The notes below the pieces were generated by a model. That model had not been told where the DNA came from. It searched no databases and was given only the letters and a program-made list of their open reading frames with translations. This document shows, in pieces, positions 47,452 to 58,809 of a stretch of 64,000 nucleotides of DNA (positions within the stretch are counted from its first letter, which is position 1; the number at the start of each line of letters is the position of its first letter). Where the stretch lies: the NCBI GenBank assembly GCA_026545225.1, contig CM048845.1, positions 62,042,533 to 62,106,532 of the forward strand. Direction: 5' to 3'. The DNA comes from Cornus controversa. Lineage: Eukaryota > Streptophyta > Magnoliopsida > Cornales > Cornaceae. A program made the translations under genes and the position numbers.

Positions 47452-48084
47452 TAAGTTACATTTAAATTTAGCTAAATGGCACTGTTCTTTATAAATCAAT
47501 TTAATTGTATATTTTCTATTGAAATTCTCGTATGCTAAAAAGAAATGTATAGCCATTAATAAGACCACTAAAGAATATACCTCCTTCTGTTTTGGTACAT
47601 ATATGTTTGCTTGATGTATAAAATCGATTACCTTTTCAAAATAATAAATAAAAATAGTATTATTTGGCTTCAACTGCTCTTCTTTAACTAATGTTGTTTT
47701 TTTCTTTTCTTTCTTGCAGGTTCGACATTGATTTGCAATTTGGCTTCTTTTTTGGATTCGGATCCTAGATTTCTTTTGTGATCGATTTAGACGTAGTTAT
47801 GTCTAAATATTTGGACAATTTAATATGTTTGTGGGATTAGCATTTTGTGATTTTGATGTGGTTATGTCTAAATGTTTGCACAATTTAATATTTGGATTCT
47901 TAATGGCATATATGTTTTTATCTTTTAAGTTTGATTATTACATATGTTGATTTTGAGTGAGATCCTTGGATATTAGTTTAGATTTCTTAGTTTTATTATT
48001 TTCATATAAGTACCGGGATCTAAATTCTAGGTTTCATAACGTCGAAAACAAATATTATATTACAAAAAACATTAGGGTAAAAAT
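47452..48084. other. 3' non-coding part of the CACTA element
   Basis: AT-rich with a small internal repeat (GTGATTTTGATGTGGTTATGTCTAAATRTTTG-like phrase twice near 47780-47880). No coding sequence. Confidence 0.6.
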
Positions 48085-48765
48085 ATAGATATTTAGCGAC
48101 AAATTTTCTTTGTTAAAAAAAAAAAACTAGAATCATGATATTTTGCAAAAACATTTTGTCGTATAAGGTGTATATTTAGGGACAAAAGTGCATAATAGCG
48201 ACAAGTTTAATTGTCGCATATGTTGATGTTTAGAGACAAGAGATCTTGTCGCAACAAATTAACATATAGTGACAGAGTGTTTGTCACAAAATTTTATCTA
48301 TAAAACGACAAAAGTTATATTGTCGCAATAAAATAACTTATAATGACAACAAATTTGTCGCAAAAATGTTAATATATCACGACAAAATATTTTGTCACAA
48401 TAAAATCATATATAGTGACAAAGTGATGGTCGCAAAATGATATATACCTCGCGACAAAAACCTACTTGTCGCTAAATATTGATGAATAGCGACAAATGAC
48501 ATTAAGGATGGATTGTATAAGGCGACAAATCAGTGAGTATTTCGTGACAAAGTTTTTGTCGCAATTTGTTTGACTTTCTGTGACGAAATAACTTTGTCGC
48601 AATATATCACACCTTTAGCGACAAATATTTTTTTATGGCAAAAAAATCTAGTGACGGGCTTATAGCGACAACCTTGCGACAAAGTTATTTTTGTCACAAT
48701 AACTTTTTTGCAACAAAATAAACACTTTTAGCGATAAACTATTTTGTCGCAAAAGACCTAATTTG
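48085..48765. repeat. Right subterminal GCGACAAA array of the CACTA element
   Basis: Mirror counterpart of the left array, with the same motif in both orientations every 20-40 bases, up to TTTTGTCGCAAAAGACC beside the terminus. Confidence 0.9.
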
Positions 48766-48810
48766 TTGTAGTGGCATTTGAGGACAATTTAAATTCATGT
48801 GGGGGATTAT

Positions 48811-49260
48811 TGAAAAATTAGGGTGAATGAAAATTTGCTTAATAACTATGACTTTTTAAATGGTGACTCCTAAGAGTAAGAGTCATAATTTTACAAGATG
48901 ACTTTTGGTTTTAATCCAATAGTCACACCTTTTGGATTTGAACAAATAGTCACACCTTTGGGCCAGTCTAAGAATCGAATGGGTGTGTTGGTGGTTGAAG
49001 GCTAATAGGTTCCTAACGGGCACATGGGTGTGACCCATGCCTATTCAATCCAAATAAGTGCACCCCATGCATGTTCAACCCAAACTGATAACTGTGTTAT
49101 GTCATATTGAACAGATTGTATAAAAGCTTAACTGTGTTGTATCATATTGAACATATGAATTGGTTGGCCAGCACCAACCAATCTCCATAGATTGGGAACT
49201 CATATTTTGGCTTGCACTATCCATTCATGGACATTGGGAGCTCATGTGCTGGATGATGGG
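48811..49260 (+). repeat. 3' LTR start of the copia fossil
   Basis: It follows the polypurine tract GTGGGGGATTAT directly and starts TGAAAAATTAGGG. It contains TATAAAAGC near 49120 and repeated phrases (AATAGTCACACCTTT twice, TCATATTGAACA twice). The right edge is approximate because no 5' LTR is present. Confidence 0.55.
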
Positions 49261-50429
49261 TTAGCAATGAGGTCTCCAACCCATGGTGTTCGGGAGTAAG
49301 TGGCTATGAATGATTATGTACGGACAATGATGAAATGTAACAATAGTAAAGGAGATGATGAGCTTGAATTTTTGCATAAAATTGTTTTCACAAGCAACAG
49401 TTGAAAATATATTTTCTGAAAATATTTTTATGATCCAAGTCAAACACCGAAAAATCAAAAATATATATATGGTTTACATATAAAAGAATTTACACACAAA
49501 GCAAATATTCTACGTAGAAACAAAAGGAGGTAAAAATAATAACAATAATAATTTAAAAGAAAAAATACTGTTACTAAAAGGGGGGATGACTGTAGTCTAA
49601 CATTTGAGAACGTGAGTATTTTTATGATTGCATCAAGTGATGTCCCTTGTAATTTAGATATATGAAACTACGCTAAAAAGTTAACTTTAGACACACGTCA
49701 CTCTTTCTAATATTGACTCTCATTTACTCTACGGATAATAAAAGAATTTTGTAAATAAATCACATGCATTGCTCCCACCGACTATAATTTTTCTTTTGAA
49801 GAGGTGCAAAACATACTACTTAAACCAAAGCTTTGGTAGTTATTATATTAAATTCTTATTATTAAAAACAAATTCTAGAAACTTACCATGCATTTTTAAG
49901 TAGTCAATGCATTAACGGTCATAAAAGTTGAGTTCATTTAATTATAGTTATTATTAGGTTATTTTTGTGTAAGCCCAATTCATAAAATTGAATATATTCA
50001 AACTATTATAACACCATTCAAATTTAAATCACAGAACGAAAATGATAATATGCCGAAATGTAAAAACAATAAATTTTATATAATAATGAGAATGTGACAG
50101 GATGAAAGTGTGAGAAAAACGCGAGAGCAGGAGCTCTCGTCTGCTCTCGTGCCAAATACAAATACCTCATCTATATAAAATAATTATGTAACTTAGGTTG
50201 AGATTGATTATTTTCCGATAATCATTCTGATTGGTCGGGTTTCGATTTGGTTTCGGTTTACCCTATAAATTGAATCAAGCCGAACGGCTTTCAACCCTGC
50301 TTATCCCAATTGAAAGGTGTGCCTTCACTTATCACATTATATACAAGATGGTGGGCTAAAAAGATTAAAGACTTAAGAGTGTGCAAACAAATCTAGACAA
50401 CCAAGGCTTCTACACCAATCTACAACTGA
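49261..50429. other. Intergenic stretch before the carrier gene
   Basis: No gene. A GC-rich hairpin (GCGAGAGCAGGAGCTCTCG near 50120) and a GGTTTCGATTTGGTTTCGG block (50235-50260) look like remains of small repeats. Confidence 0.5.
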
Positions 50430-50838
50430 CACGTGTCCGTCAAACCAATGAGTCCTAAACCATATCTAATGCCCTGTCATCGTACCGACGGCCCACCACC
50501 ACACAACACCCTTACACCGTTATCCATATCCAGCTACATAGACAAACGACAAACTCACGTGACCAGCACGTGACAGCCAACCTGACGTGGCAAACGACTA
50601 CTATTAGTTTATTGATAAAGGTAGCACCAGCTTTGAATGCGACCCTCGTGCAATTTAGCAGATAGACACGACACGTCACGCACGTGTCCAGGCCTAGCTC
50701 GGACAACCCGCCTCACAGAAAAACCAAAAACAAATTCCTAACCGGTGACCGACACGTGTCCATTTCCCAAGCGGTCACTCACTTTCTCTCTCCTCGCTTT
50801 ACTTAAAAAAACCTTTTTCGATTCCGGTCGCCCACGTG
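50430..50838 (+). promoter_or_regulatory. Cluster of six G-boxes (CACGTG) upstream of the carrier gene
   Basis: Perfect CACGTG palindromes occur at 50430, 50556, 50567, 50681, 50753 and 50833, three of them as ACACGTGTCC. A TGACGTGGC hybrid element lies at 50583-50591 and ACACGTCACG at 50672. Such ACGT-core boxes are bound by bZIP and bHLH factors (ABA, light and stress response). They lie about 80-485 bases upstream of the TATA box. Regulation by ABA or light is inference. Confidence 0.8.
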
Positions 50839-50914
50839 AAGGTCACTCCCGTCTCTCTCTCTCCACCATCCCAAACCGTATACACCGATTCTCTCTCTCT
50901 ACACTTTCTCTCTC

Positions 50915-50923
50915 TATATATAT
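50915..50923 (+). promoter_or_regulatory. TATA box of the carrier gene
   Basis: TATATATAT follows a CTCTCT-rich stretch, about 90 bases downstream of the last G-box and about 500 before the ATG. It fits a transcript with a long, intron-bearing leader. Confidence 0.55.
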
Positions 50924-51049
50924 CTGTTTTGTTTTGATGTACATACATATTGTATACTAGATCTGCTCTCTCCGGCGAAATCCTTCAATCGTCGCTCCGA
51001 GATCCAACGGTCGACGACGACGATGATTGCTTCCCACTCAGATTCTCCG

Positions 51050-51308
51050 GTAAGAACAATCGGGAAATGTTAGATCCATTCGCTGTAATCCACGTCCGAT
51101 CCAAAATTTGGCTCCGCAAAAGGAAAAAAACCCTAACTATCCTTAACCTAAATCTGTAAATTGTATTAATTTTTTTTTTTTGGTGATTAAATTGTATTGA
51201 GAATTGAGATATCTGGTATTGTATGATATGATATAGATTTTAACATGATATGATGATCCAACTGTTGTACAGTTCTCAAATTAGGGTTAGATTTTCATTT
51301 CTGTACAG
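51050..51308 (+). other. Probable intron in the carrier gene's 5' leader
   Basis: The donor TCTCCG|GTAAGA at 51050 is strong. Two acceptors are possible, TTGTACAG ending at 51272 and TCTGTACAG ending at 51308. The upstream leader contains an ATG (51022) that could open a small upstream reading frame. Confidence 0.5.
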
Positions 51309-51411
51309 TTAGGGCATATATATATATATATATAGATGAAGGTGAGATTGGGGGGTGATTAGTGGAACATAAAGGGTATTGAATCAATTGAAATCCTCGA
51401 AGGTGGCGAAG

Positions 51412-52458
51412 ATGAGTTTGGGTGCGGCCGAGGAAGATTCGGCGCAAGAGATACATATACCGGCCGATATCGATTGGCAAATGCTGGATAAATCAAAGTT
51501 TTTCTTTCTTGGTGCTGCGTTGTTTTCTGGTGTTTCAGCCACTCTTTACCCTGTTGTGGTGTTGAAAACCAGGCAACAGATAGCCCAATCTCAGGTTTCT
51601 TGCATTAGGACCGCGTTTTCGATTGTTGGCTACGAGGGTTTTCGAGGGCTATATAGAGGATTTGGGACTTCTTTGATGGGAACAATCCCAGCTCGTGCAC
51701 TATACATGACTGCCCTTGAAGTCACTAAGAGTAATGTAGGGATGACGACTATTAGGTTAGGGTTTCCGGAGCCCACTGCAGCAGTCATTGCCAATGCTGC
51801 AGCCGGGTTGAGTGCTGCTATGGCGGCACAGCTTGTGTGGACACCAATTGATGTTGTGAGCCAAAGACTAATGGTGCAGGGTGGTGGTGATAACCCGAAA
51901 TTTCCCATGTCATCGAAGTGTAAATATCAGGGTGGAATCGATGCATTCAGGAAAATTCTCAATACAGATGGACCGAGGGGTCTTTATAGAGGATTTGGGA
52001 TTTCCATATTAACCTATGCCCCTTCAAATGCAGTTTGGTGGGCATCTTACGCTGTTGCGCAAAGACTAGTTTGGGGTGGAATTAGATGTTGCTTGTCAAA
52101 GAAAGATGATGAGAGTAATGAGAATGGTATGATCGCCTTTAGACCGGATTCAAGAACGATAATGGCTGTTCAAGGGGTTAGTGCAGCCATGGCAGGTGGT
52201 GTTTCCGCCTTAATTACAATGCCCCTTGATACAATTAAGACTAGATTACAGGTTTTGGATGGTGAGGACAATGGTCGTCGAGGACCGACTATTGGGCAAA
52301 CAGTCCGGAATTTGGTTAGGGAAGGTGGATGGACGGCTTGTTACAGAGGATTGGGACCTCGCTGGGCTTCAATGTCCATGTCCGCTACCACGATGATCAC
52401 TACCTATGAGTTTCTGAAAAGGCTCTCAGCAAAGAATCATGAAGGTTTGACATCATGA
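51412..52458 (+). CDS. Mitochondrial carrier protein (SLC25A44-like), 348 aa
   Basis: A single coding exon. The family start MSLGAAEEDSAQEI is at 51412. An in-frame ATG at 51379 would add 11 residues not expected in relatives. Three Mito_carr repeats are visible with signatures YPVVVLKTR (P47), TPIDVVSQR and MPLDTIKTR, each followed by an RGLYRGFG- or CYRGLGPR-type second motif. The first repeat has V in place of the usual acidic residue. Such proteins exchange solutes across the inner mitochondrial membrane. The human SLC25A44 relative carries branched-chain amino acids, but the substrate of plant members is not established here. The gene looks intact and is free of transposons. Confidence 0.93.
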   Translation: MSLGAAEEDSAQEIHIPADIDWQMLDKSKFFFLGAALFSGVSATLYPVVVLKTRQQIAQSQVSCIRTAFSIVGYEGFRGLYRGFGTSLMGTIPARALYMTALEVTKSNVGMTTIRLGFPEPTAAVIANAAAGLSAAMAAQLVWTPIDVVSQRLMVQGGGDNPKFPMSSKCKYQGGIDAFRKILNTDGPRGLYRGFGISILTYAPSNAVWWASYAVAQRLVWGGIRCCLSKKDDESNENGMIAFRPDSRTIMAVQGVSAAMAGGVSALITMPLDTIKTRLQVLDGEDNGRRGPTIGQTVRNLVREGGWTACYRGLGPRWASMSMSATTMITTYEFLKRLSAKNHEGLTS

Positions 52459-54651
52459 ACACAGAATACAATGGGAGAAAGAGAGAGGTTTTTTTCTCTT
52501 ATCCTCTGTTATTTTTTCTCAACTTGTCTTTGCTCTTTTCTTTTTCTTTTATATTTTCTCTCTCTAGCCTTGTTTGCCCATGATCAATGTAAGTGCTTGC
52601 AAGTTCTGTTCATATATAATATGATTATTTTTCCTTTCGCTACCATTTTTTTTTTTTCTTATGTTACTTTATATGGGAGTGTGTTATCCATAACTTATGA
52701 TTTTTTTAAGCTTAAGATTTCAATTAAGGTTATTAAATGATTCCCAAATTTTTGGGGGTCCTCTGTGTCAGAATTTTTCTAGATTCCTTTTTATTGACAA
52801 TTTTAAAGCAACTAGTCTTTGGAGTAAATGAACCGTTGGAAATTTGGAATATGGGTTTGGTAATGACTCTAGAGTCTTCTCACATAAATGAGATTTGTTG
52901 AACTAATCCTATCCGTTCGATCGAGAATCTAAATTCAACTCTTTTCCTGTTGATGTTGCCACCCACATATTGGTGGGGGATAAAAGTTTAGGTAATTATA
53001 TTCTGATGTGATTTATAATAGAATAATTAATTTATTGGTGGGGTTACCTAACACTCGTATATATAAATTATATATGATGCTGAGGAGAATCTATCAAGTT
53101 ATATTACAAGTGGGGCCTATTATGCCTTAACACTCACTCCAAAACTATAAAAATAGATCAATTACTATTATAAGAAGATTATTTATCCAAAATATGAGAA
53201 TTTCAGGCGCAACAATACTTGGCTCTTCACCAGCAAAAATTTTAATTTTTCTTCTATTATATTTGAAAACGTCTCATTCCATCATTATACATCATTACTG
53301 ATACAGATACAAAATGATATAGAGATGGAAAGTGTATGCCTCCGAGTATAATTTTAAATTAGTTGGCTAGACATTGAAGTTCTATCAACAGCCATCGAGT
53401 TATGGTCTAATCTTGAGTTTAGTGTTTGTTTACTTTTCTCGTGTGAGGGTTTTGATTTTGGCTTCCCCGCTCTGGATAAAAATTGTATATAACATGTCAG
53501 AATATAAAGTTGTACATAAAATTACTGTCTACAACGTATTGGAAACTATATAAAACTTGAGGCCTCCTGTATGTAGAAAATTATAATTTCCCACAGAAAA
53601 TATTAGCCCACGAATTCGCAAACTAAAAAGAATTCACATATAAAGAGATAGGTAATGAAATAATAACACAAGTCGTCTGTTTAAGACGTGCAATAATCAA
53701 TACAAGTATATAAAGACAAGTACGCTTCCAAATTGGTGCACTTGAAAGTCCAATTGGCACGGTTAATTCAAGGGTTACTTAATGGTTTTATGCTATAAAT
53801 GCACGTTTTGACATTGAATCCTTACACAAAGGAGACATCACCATGGCAACAAAGCATGAGAAATCAGTATTTCTAGGGGTGTGAACACAAATGCTATTTA
53901 AAATATAAATGCTAATTTTATGTGCTATATGAAATACAAGAAACAATTTCATATTCGTGGACGCCAAAAAAAAAAACCCTAATAAGCAACCGTCGAAGGC
54001 AAGGTTAGACTAAGAAGTCAAAGCAACCAGCTACCAGCAAACCGAGTTCTCAACAGGTAAGCCTTCTATACATACTTCACTCATCAGTAACGCACCAAAA
54101 TCATGCTATAACAAAGAGAAACGATGTGAGATTTAATCAAATGTGATTATCAAAACTTAAATGTCGTGAATTGTTCTACATTTGGCCCTTTTATGATATG
54201 CAACTCAAGAATAAATGCTTGATCATAATTTTGTTGCCTATGAATCTTTTCAGTAACACGCATAAAGCACTTATAATCTGCAAGAACTGAGAATTATATT
54301 AGTAAACTATTTTGATAAAGATAACTCGTAATTCCAGAAAAATGAACTCTGACAAGGCATCAGATCAGTTAAGATATAACTCCTGACAAATATTGTTTTG
54401 CTGGGAATACTTGAAAAAGAAAGAAACAAAGCAAGCAACCAAGAATTAATTGTTTTAAGGCGGGAATATTCTTGCCAAACTACAATGAATAGTACTATAG
54501 TGAAACGTGAGATCCCCTAAACCACTAGTAACATTCACACGTCTTGACGAAAATATAGCACTCGGAAACAGAGAAAGAACCTGACCGATGAGGTAGTTAG
54601 CGGAATCCACCAGAAAAGCAAAGGTAGAATAACTATCCTCTATAGGTTTTA
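52459..54651. other. Convergent intergenic region
   Basis: Holds the 3' untranslated end of the carrier gene (pyrimidine-rich, about 52459-52740) and that of the ALFIN-LIKE gene. No other gene or element is recognised. Confidence 0.6.
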
Positions 54652-57600
54652 TCAAGGGCGAGCTCTTTTGTTGCTGCAAGACGGGCACTTGTACTGCTTG
54701 ATGTGCTCAGCCCTAGCTGGGGTGATTTTCACACACTTGCCATGGAACCACTTCTCACATATGTCACAACAAATCCAGAATTCATCCGATGCATAGTTCT
54801 CCCCACACGCCCCGCACAAAGTCTCCCCATGCTCATCTTCTTCTTCCTCATCTAAGCCCTCCTCTTCATCTTTTGGCTGTGGTTGTGGCTTTGAGTATTT
54901 ACCCTGGGACTCAGATTCCAACTGTTTTTATCAAACCAAACAATAAAAACCAATGACAAGGGAGAAAACACTGAATCTGGGAATTAATTGTGCACAACCC
55001 TTCAAGGCAAAAAAGATCCAAGAAATGAAACTACACACTAATAAGTCAAAAATAGGTACGCTGAAATTCAAGTTCCAACCTAGAAACACACGAAAGTAAT
55101 TCATGAGAGTGACAAGTAGTTTGTGTTAGTTTGAAATGAGTTGGATTGTCGTAATTCATGAATCATGGCATTTAAGTCAAAAGAGAGTAAAATGAAGGAA
55201 CCATGGTGCTCCCCTAAAACATGGTCACCAGCACATTAATCTCTACCCAAATAACTAAATAAAAAATTCTTTGCCAAATTGAAATATTGTGCACAGAAGT
55301 TCCTCTTTTACCGCTTTAGGGTTTGGCTTGGACTTGTTGCTGCCGTGATTTGAGACTGAAGATTTCTCCTTCTGTTGTTTCTTTACAGTACCAGTCACAA
55401 CTTCAAATATCGTGGGGAGATCATTCATCATATTAAAAAGCCGCTTCCTGAATCACGTGTTAAAAAATTGAAATTGTATCATCTCATTAAAATCAGCCTG
55501 ACTATAAATGAAATAAACTAGTTCAATAGCAAATGCAGTACAGGACACCAAAACTAAAATAAACATCTGACAGTGGTTTCATTTCTCATTTTTTAAAATA
55601 TATTTGCAAGGATACAATCATACAACTGTTTTTCACATTATAACCAAACTATAACTGAGCCCTATTAAAGAAATATAAGGTATTTGGTTGAGGCGATCAA
55701 ATCAGCCTCATTTTCATGATTAGTCTCATCTCAATGGGAAAATGTGTTGGGAATTGCAGTCCTTTAAATGCAAAGCCACATATGAGGCAGGAAGCACATA
55801 ATAATATAATAGCAATGCAGAACAATAGGGCATATGTGTTGACAAGATGTGTACTTTCCATGCCTCTTTACAAAGCTTTCATCTTAACAAGCACTCAAGC
55901 ATCAAAAAAACAAAACCAAAAATACCCTTAGCCCATTAACCAATCTTGGCCCCTGCTATGTGATGCTAATCTTTAAAAGTCTAAACAGAGTGCTGACATC
56001 TTTTTTAGAAGGCAATGAAGAGAATAGCACAACAAAGGACTGATCTTTTGATTTGTATGAGTAACTATGTTGCATATACCCTCTCACATCTCTAAAGTAC
56101 CCATGAAGGGTGCCAGCCAGCCTAACTCGTTAAGTCACTAGGCTGTGTAACTAGAGACTTGGGATCTAAATCCCACATTGATCTAAAGAATGGGAAATGG
56201 AGGGGTCTAGAGTTCTTCCAATGATCACAACTTGTGAGCAATCTCTAAGCTTTCATGTTTGACATGGTTTTCGCACATATTTCCATTTTTATCACAAGGT
56301 ATATGTTTCTCTAGGATCAGAATTACTCAAAGCTTTAACTGCTCAATCATAAGTACATTCTAAGTTTACCAATAAGATTGTGGGACCCCAGCCCTCCATG
56401 TGATTGTAATTTCAACTTGGACTCTGCCCCAAAGAAACTAATTTAGGAAGGAGTTGTTCCCAAAAATCAAATGTCCATCCAATACATCAAAATACAAGCC
56501 CCCAGCAACTTGATTTAGAACTTCTATTATTATAACCACTACCCTTGACATCCAACATCCCTTCCTATGTACAAGCAACAGCCAAGAAACTCAAGCCCAC
56601 TGTTCCATTGCCTTGGCAATCAAGGCATTCTCTATGTATCTCAAATGCACTCCTAGATATATTTCAATAACCAATTTTCTCTAATTTGGCAGCAGTTTAA
56701 GTTAGTTTCACATCAACAGCCCGCATGTCCTAAAATATGTAACAGTACAATTTACTTTTCAACTACCACCATTATTACAAATTTTGCCATTCCAGCTCAT
56801 TATGATGCTTGAACACTGAATGCAAGAGTATGAAAGTATAAATGGCAAGACAGGAATGACCAAAGCTAAACAGAACGAACCCTAAAATCCAAAAAAGTCT
56901 CATTTCACAAAGTGTAGACATGCAACCAACTTACTAGCTGGGAGATAGGGAGGCTCTTAACATGCCTCAACGTATTGAAATTCATCCTATGCGGCTATGC
57001 CACACAAACTAACCATAGTACTCAGTCATGACTGTTGCACAACGAAATGTAACAGTGCAATTGCAACAATTTGATGAGTTGAAAGTTGAAACTCGGCCAA
57101 CATAACAAAGGCAGATTTTCAAGTTGACTTAGCTAAGACTTGTTCTGGACTAACCAATCAAGTTCTGTTGATTGGCTTGAACCGTTCAAGTTTCTGACTA
57201 ATAATGCCAAAGACATAGCCTGTCCTAATGGGAGGTGGGCTGCTCTGATTGTGGGTTGCATTAGGACATAGTGTGTATAAGAATATATAACCATGTTGAC
57301 GAAAAAGGAAAGCGCAAAAGCAATGAAGGGCTTCCAGAATTCAAGAACTGACTACAGTGGAATAATATGTTCAAGCTACATGGACACATTTTCCAACTCC
57401 ATTGTGCACCAATGTTTATCCCCCAACTTTACATACTATGAAGTATGGTCCACTAAAGGAAATAAAATAAAAAACATACAGTCAATAAGTTGCTACGAAA
57501 TCATTAACACAATTCACATGACCTTCAAAGTACTGACTTTTGAGATATTAACTCTATTGAATAAACAAAGGAAACCACCAACAGATACCATGTTGGATAC

Positions 57601-58778
57601 TGAATACGAGAAAAATAACTAGAAGATATACCTGTCAGCTTTATCAAACCCAAATCTAGCACCAAAATAGAAGGCAACGGAAAGTAACCATGCATCACTG
57701 TGGACAGCAACTAATGATAACCAGTCTTTTTCTTGCATCCCATCTCTAGCAAAGTTAATACCCAATGCGGGTTCTGGGAGTTCTGGAGGCACTTCTTCTG
57801 CAGGTAAATTGACCTCCCACTGCTCACTGGGCAATCCATACAAGCATAAATTCTCCTTCTCTGAATGGTACAACAAGCACAAAGTTACACTAGTAGAACA
57901 GAAAGTAAAATAATAAAAAATGAAATGAAGTGAAAGAAAATGAATAATAAACCATAATAAAAAATGTGCAGTAAAGGAATAAACTAAAATAATATCAAAA
58001 TAATGTAACAGTCTAGAAATCTTCAAACAATGAAAATAGTATTGACATAAGTTAATATAAAAATGCAAAAGAAAATCATGAGTAACATGTCTTGCACAGC
58101 TTAAGTCTAAATTTTGACTAAGTCATTAAAATTACCTTTTTTTCACACTTTAATGTTAATGAGTATAAGCTAATGAGTGATAACTGATAACCCACCCACC
58201 CCCTACCCCCTTTTTTCTTTTCTTTTCATTTCTTTTTTCTTTTGGTTGGGATTGGGTGTGGTTGTCAAACATGAAGATTCATATACAAATATCATGAGGC
58301 AAGATTTCAGCATACTTACATTATCTTGCTTTGTTTTGTCTTGTTAGCATTCTAGGTTATATTCTATGATAAAGACGGGCACCAATGCTAAATGTAAACA
58401 TTGGTTCCAAACTCCTAACTGTTTGGAGCATAAATTTGGTCAAAAGCATTCAAAAGTAACACATTTAAAAAAAAATTGGAAATCCTTAAGTAATTACATA
58501 AATATAGTGTAAAAAAATTTATGAAGCCTTAAGTAATTACCATATAGTACCTTTGGAATAGAAGAAAGGATGGCCATAAATGTAATGTTTACTTAGGCAA
58601 GAAGATTCTTAGTAGTAATGATCCAATCAGATAAATAAGCACAACAGCCAAACAGATCAATACAACACCATACAAAAAAATTCACTCACAAGCAATAATG
58701 CAACTGCAATGTTATGCAAATGCCAGTATATCAGCCCTATACACAGAGATGCCTACTAGAGTGATCTACTGTGACATG

Positions 58779-58809
<31 letters not shown>

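Larger units (their letters stand above)
40826..48773 (+). mobile_element. CACTA (En/Spm) transposon, 7.95 kb, TSD GCA
   Basis: Ends are CACTACAACAAATTAAGTG (40826) and CACCAAT-free ATTTGTTGTAGTG (to 48773), which are inverted copies beginning with the diagnostic CACTA. Both flanks carry GCA (40823-40825 and 48774-48776), the three-base duplication of this superfamily. Subterminal arrays of GCGACAAA fill about 0.65 kb at each end. Inside is one spliced gene of the Transposase_24 (Ptta/En/Spm) type at 45786-47451. No TNPD-type DDE transposase is visible, so it is a non-autonomous derivative. It inserted into the copia fossil just before its polypurine tract. Confidence 0.93.
35680..49260 (+). 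mobile_element. Ty1/copia fossil, Tork-like, split by a solo LTR and a CACTA element
   Basis: Plus-strand traces in order are the integrase C-terminal part (KTPYALWKGQKPSYKYLRVW, 35770-35830), reverse transcriptase (36490-36975) and RNase H (37000-37423, resuming 39944-40184). Then come a non-coding 3' part, the polypurine tract GTGGGGGATTAT (48799-48810) and the start of the 3' LTR at 48811. Gag, protease and the 5' half of integrase are absent. A solo LTR (37424-39938) and a CACTA transposon (40826-48773) entered later. The element is old and heavily broken. Confidence 0.75.

Noticed and set aside
51379-51411. Upstream in-frame ATG adding 11 residues to the carrier protein
   Set aside because: The family normally starts at MSLGAAEE, and the added residues have no counterpart I know of. 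The 51412 start is preferred.
52471-52740. 89-aa hydrophobic open frame after the carrier gene
   Set aside because: Pyrimidine-rich 3' untranslated sequence. The F/L/S-rich peptide has no domain.
57619-58068. 149-aa open frame on the minus strand
   Set aside because: It is exon 3 of the ALFIN-LIKE gene read into the neighbouring intron. The splice acceptor at 57861-57862 is clear.
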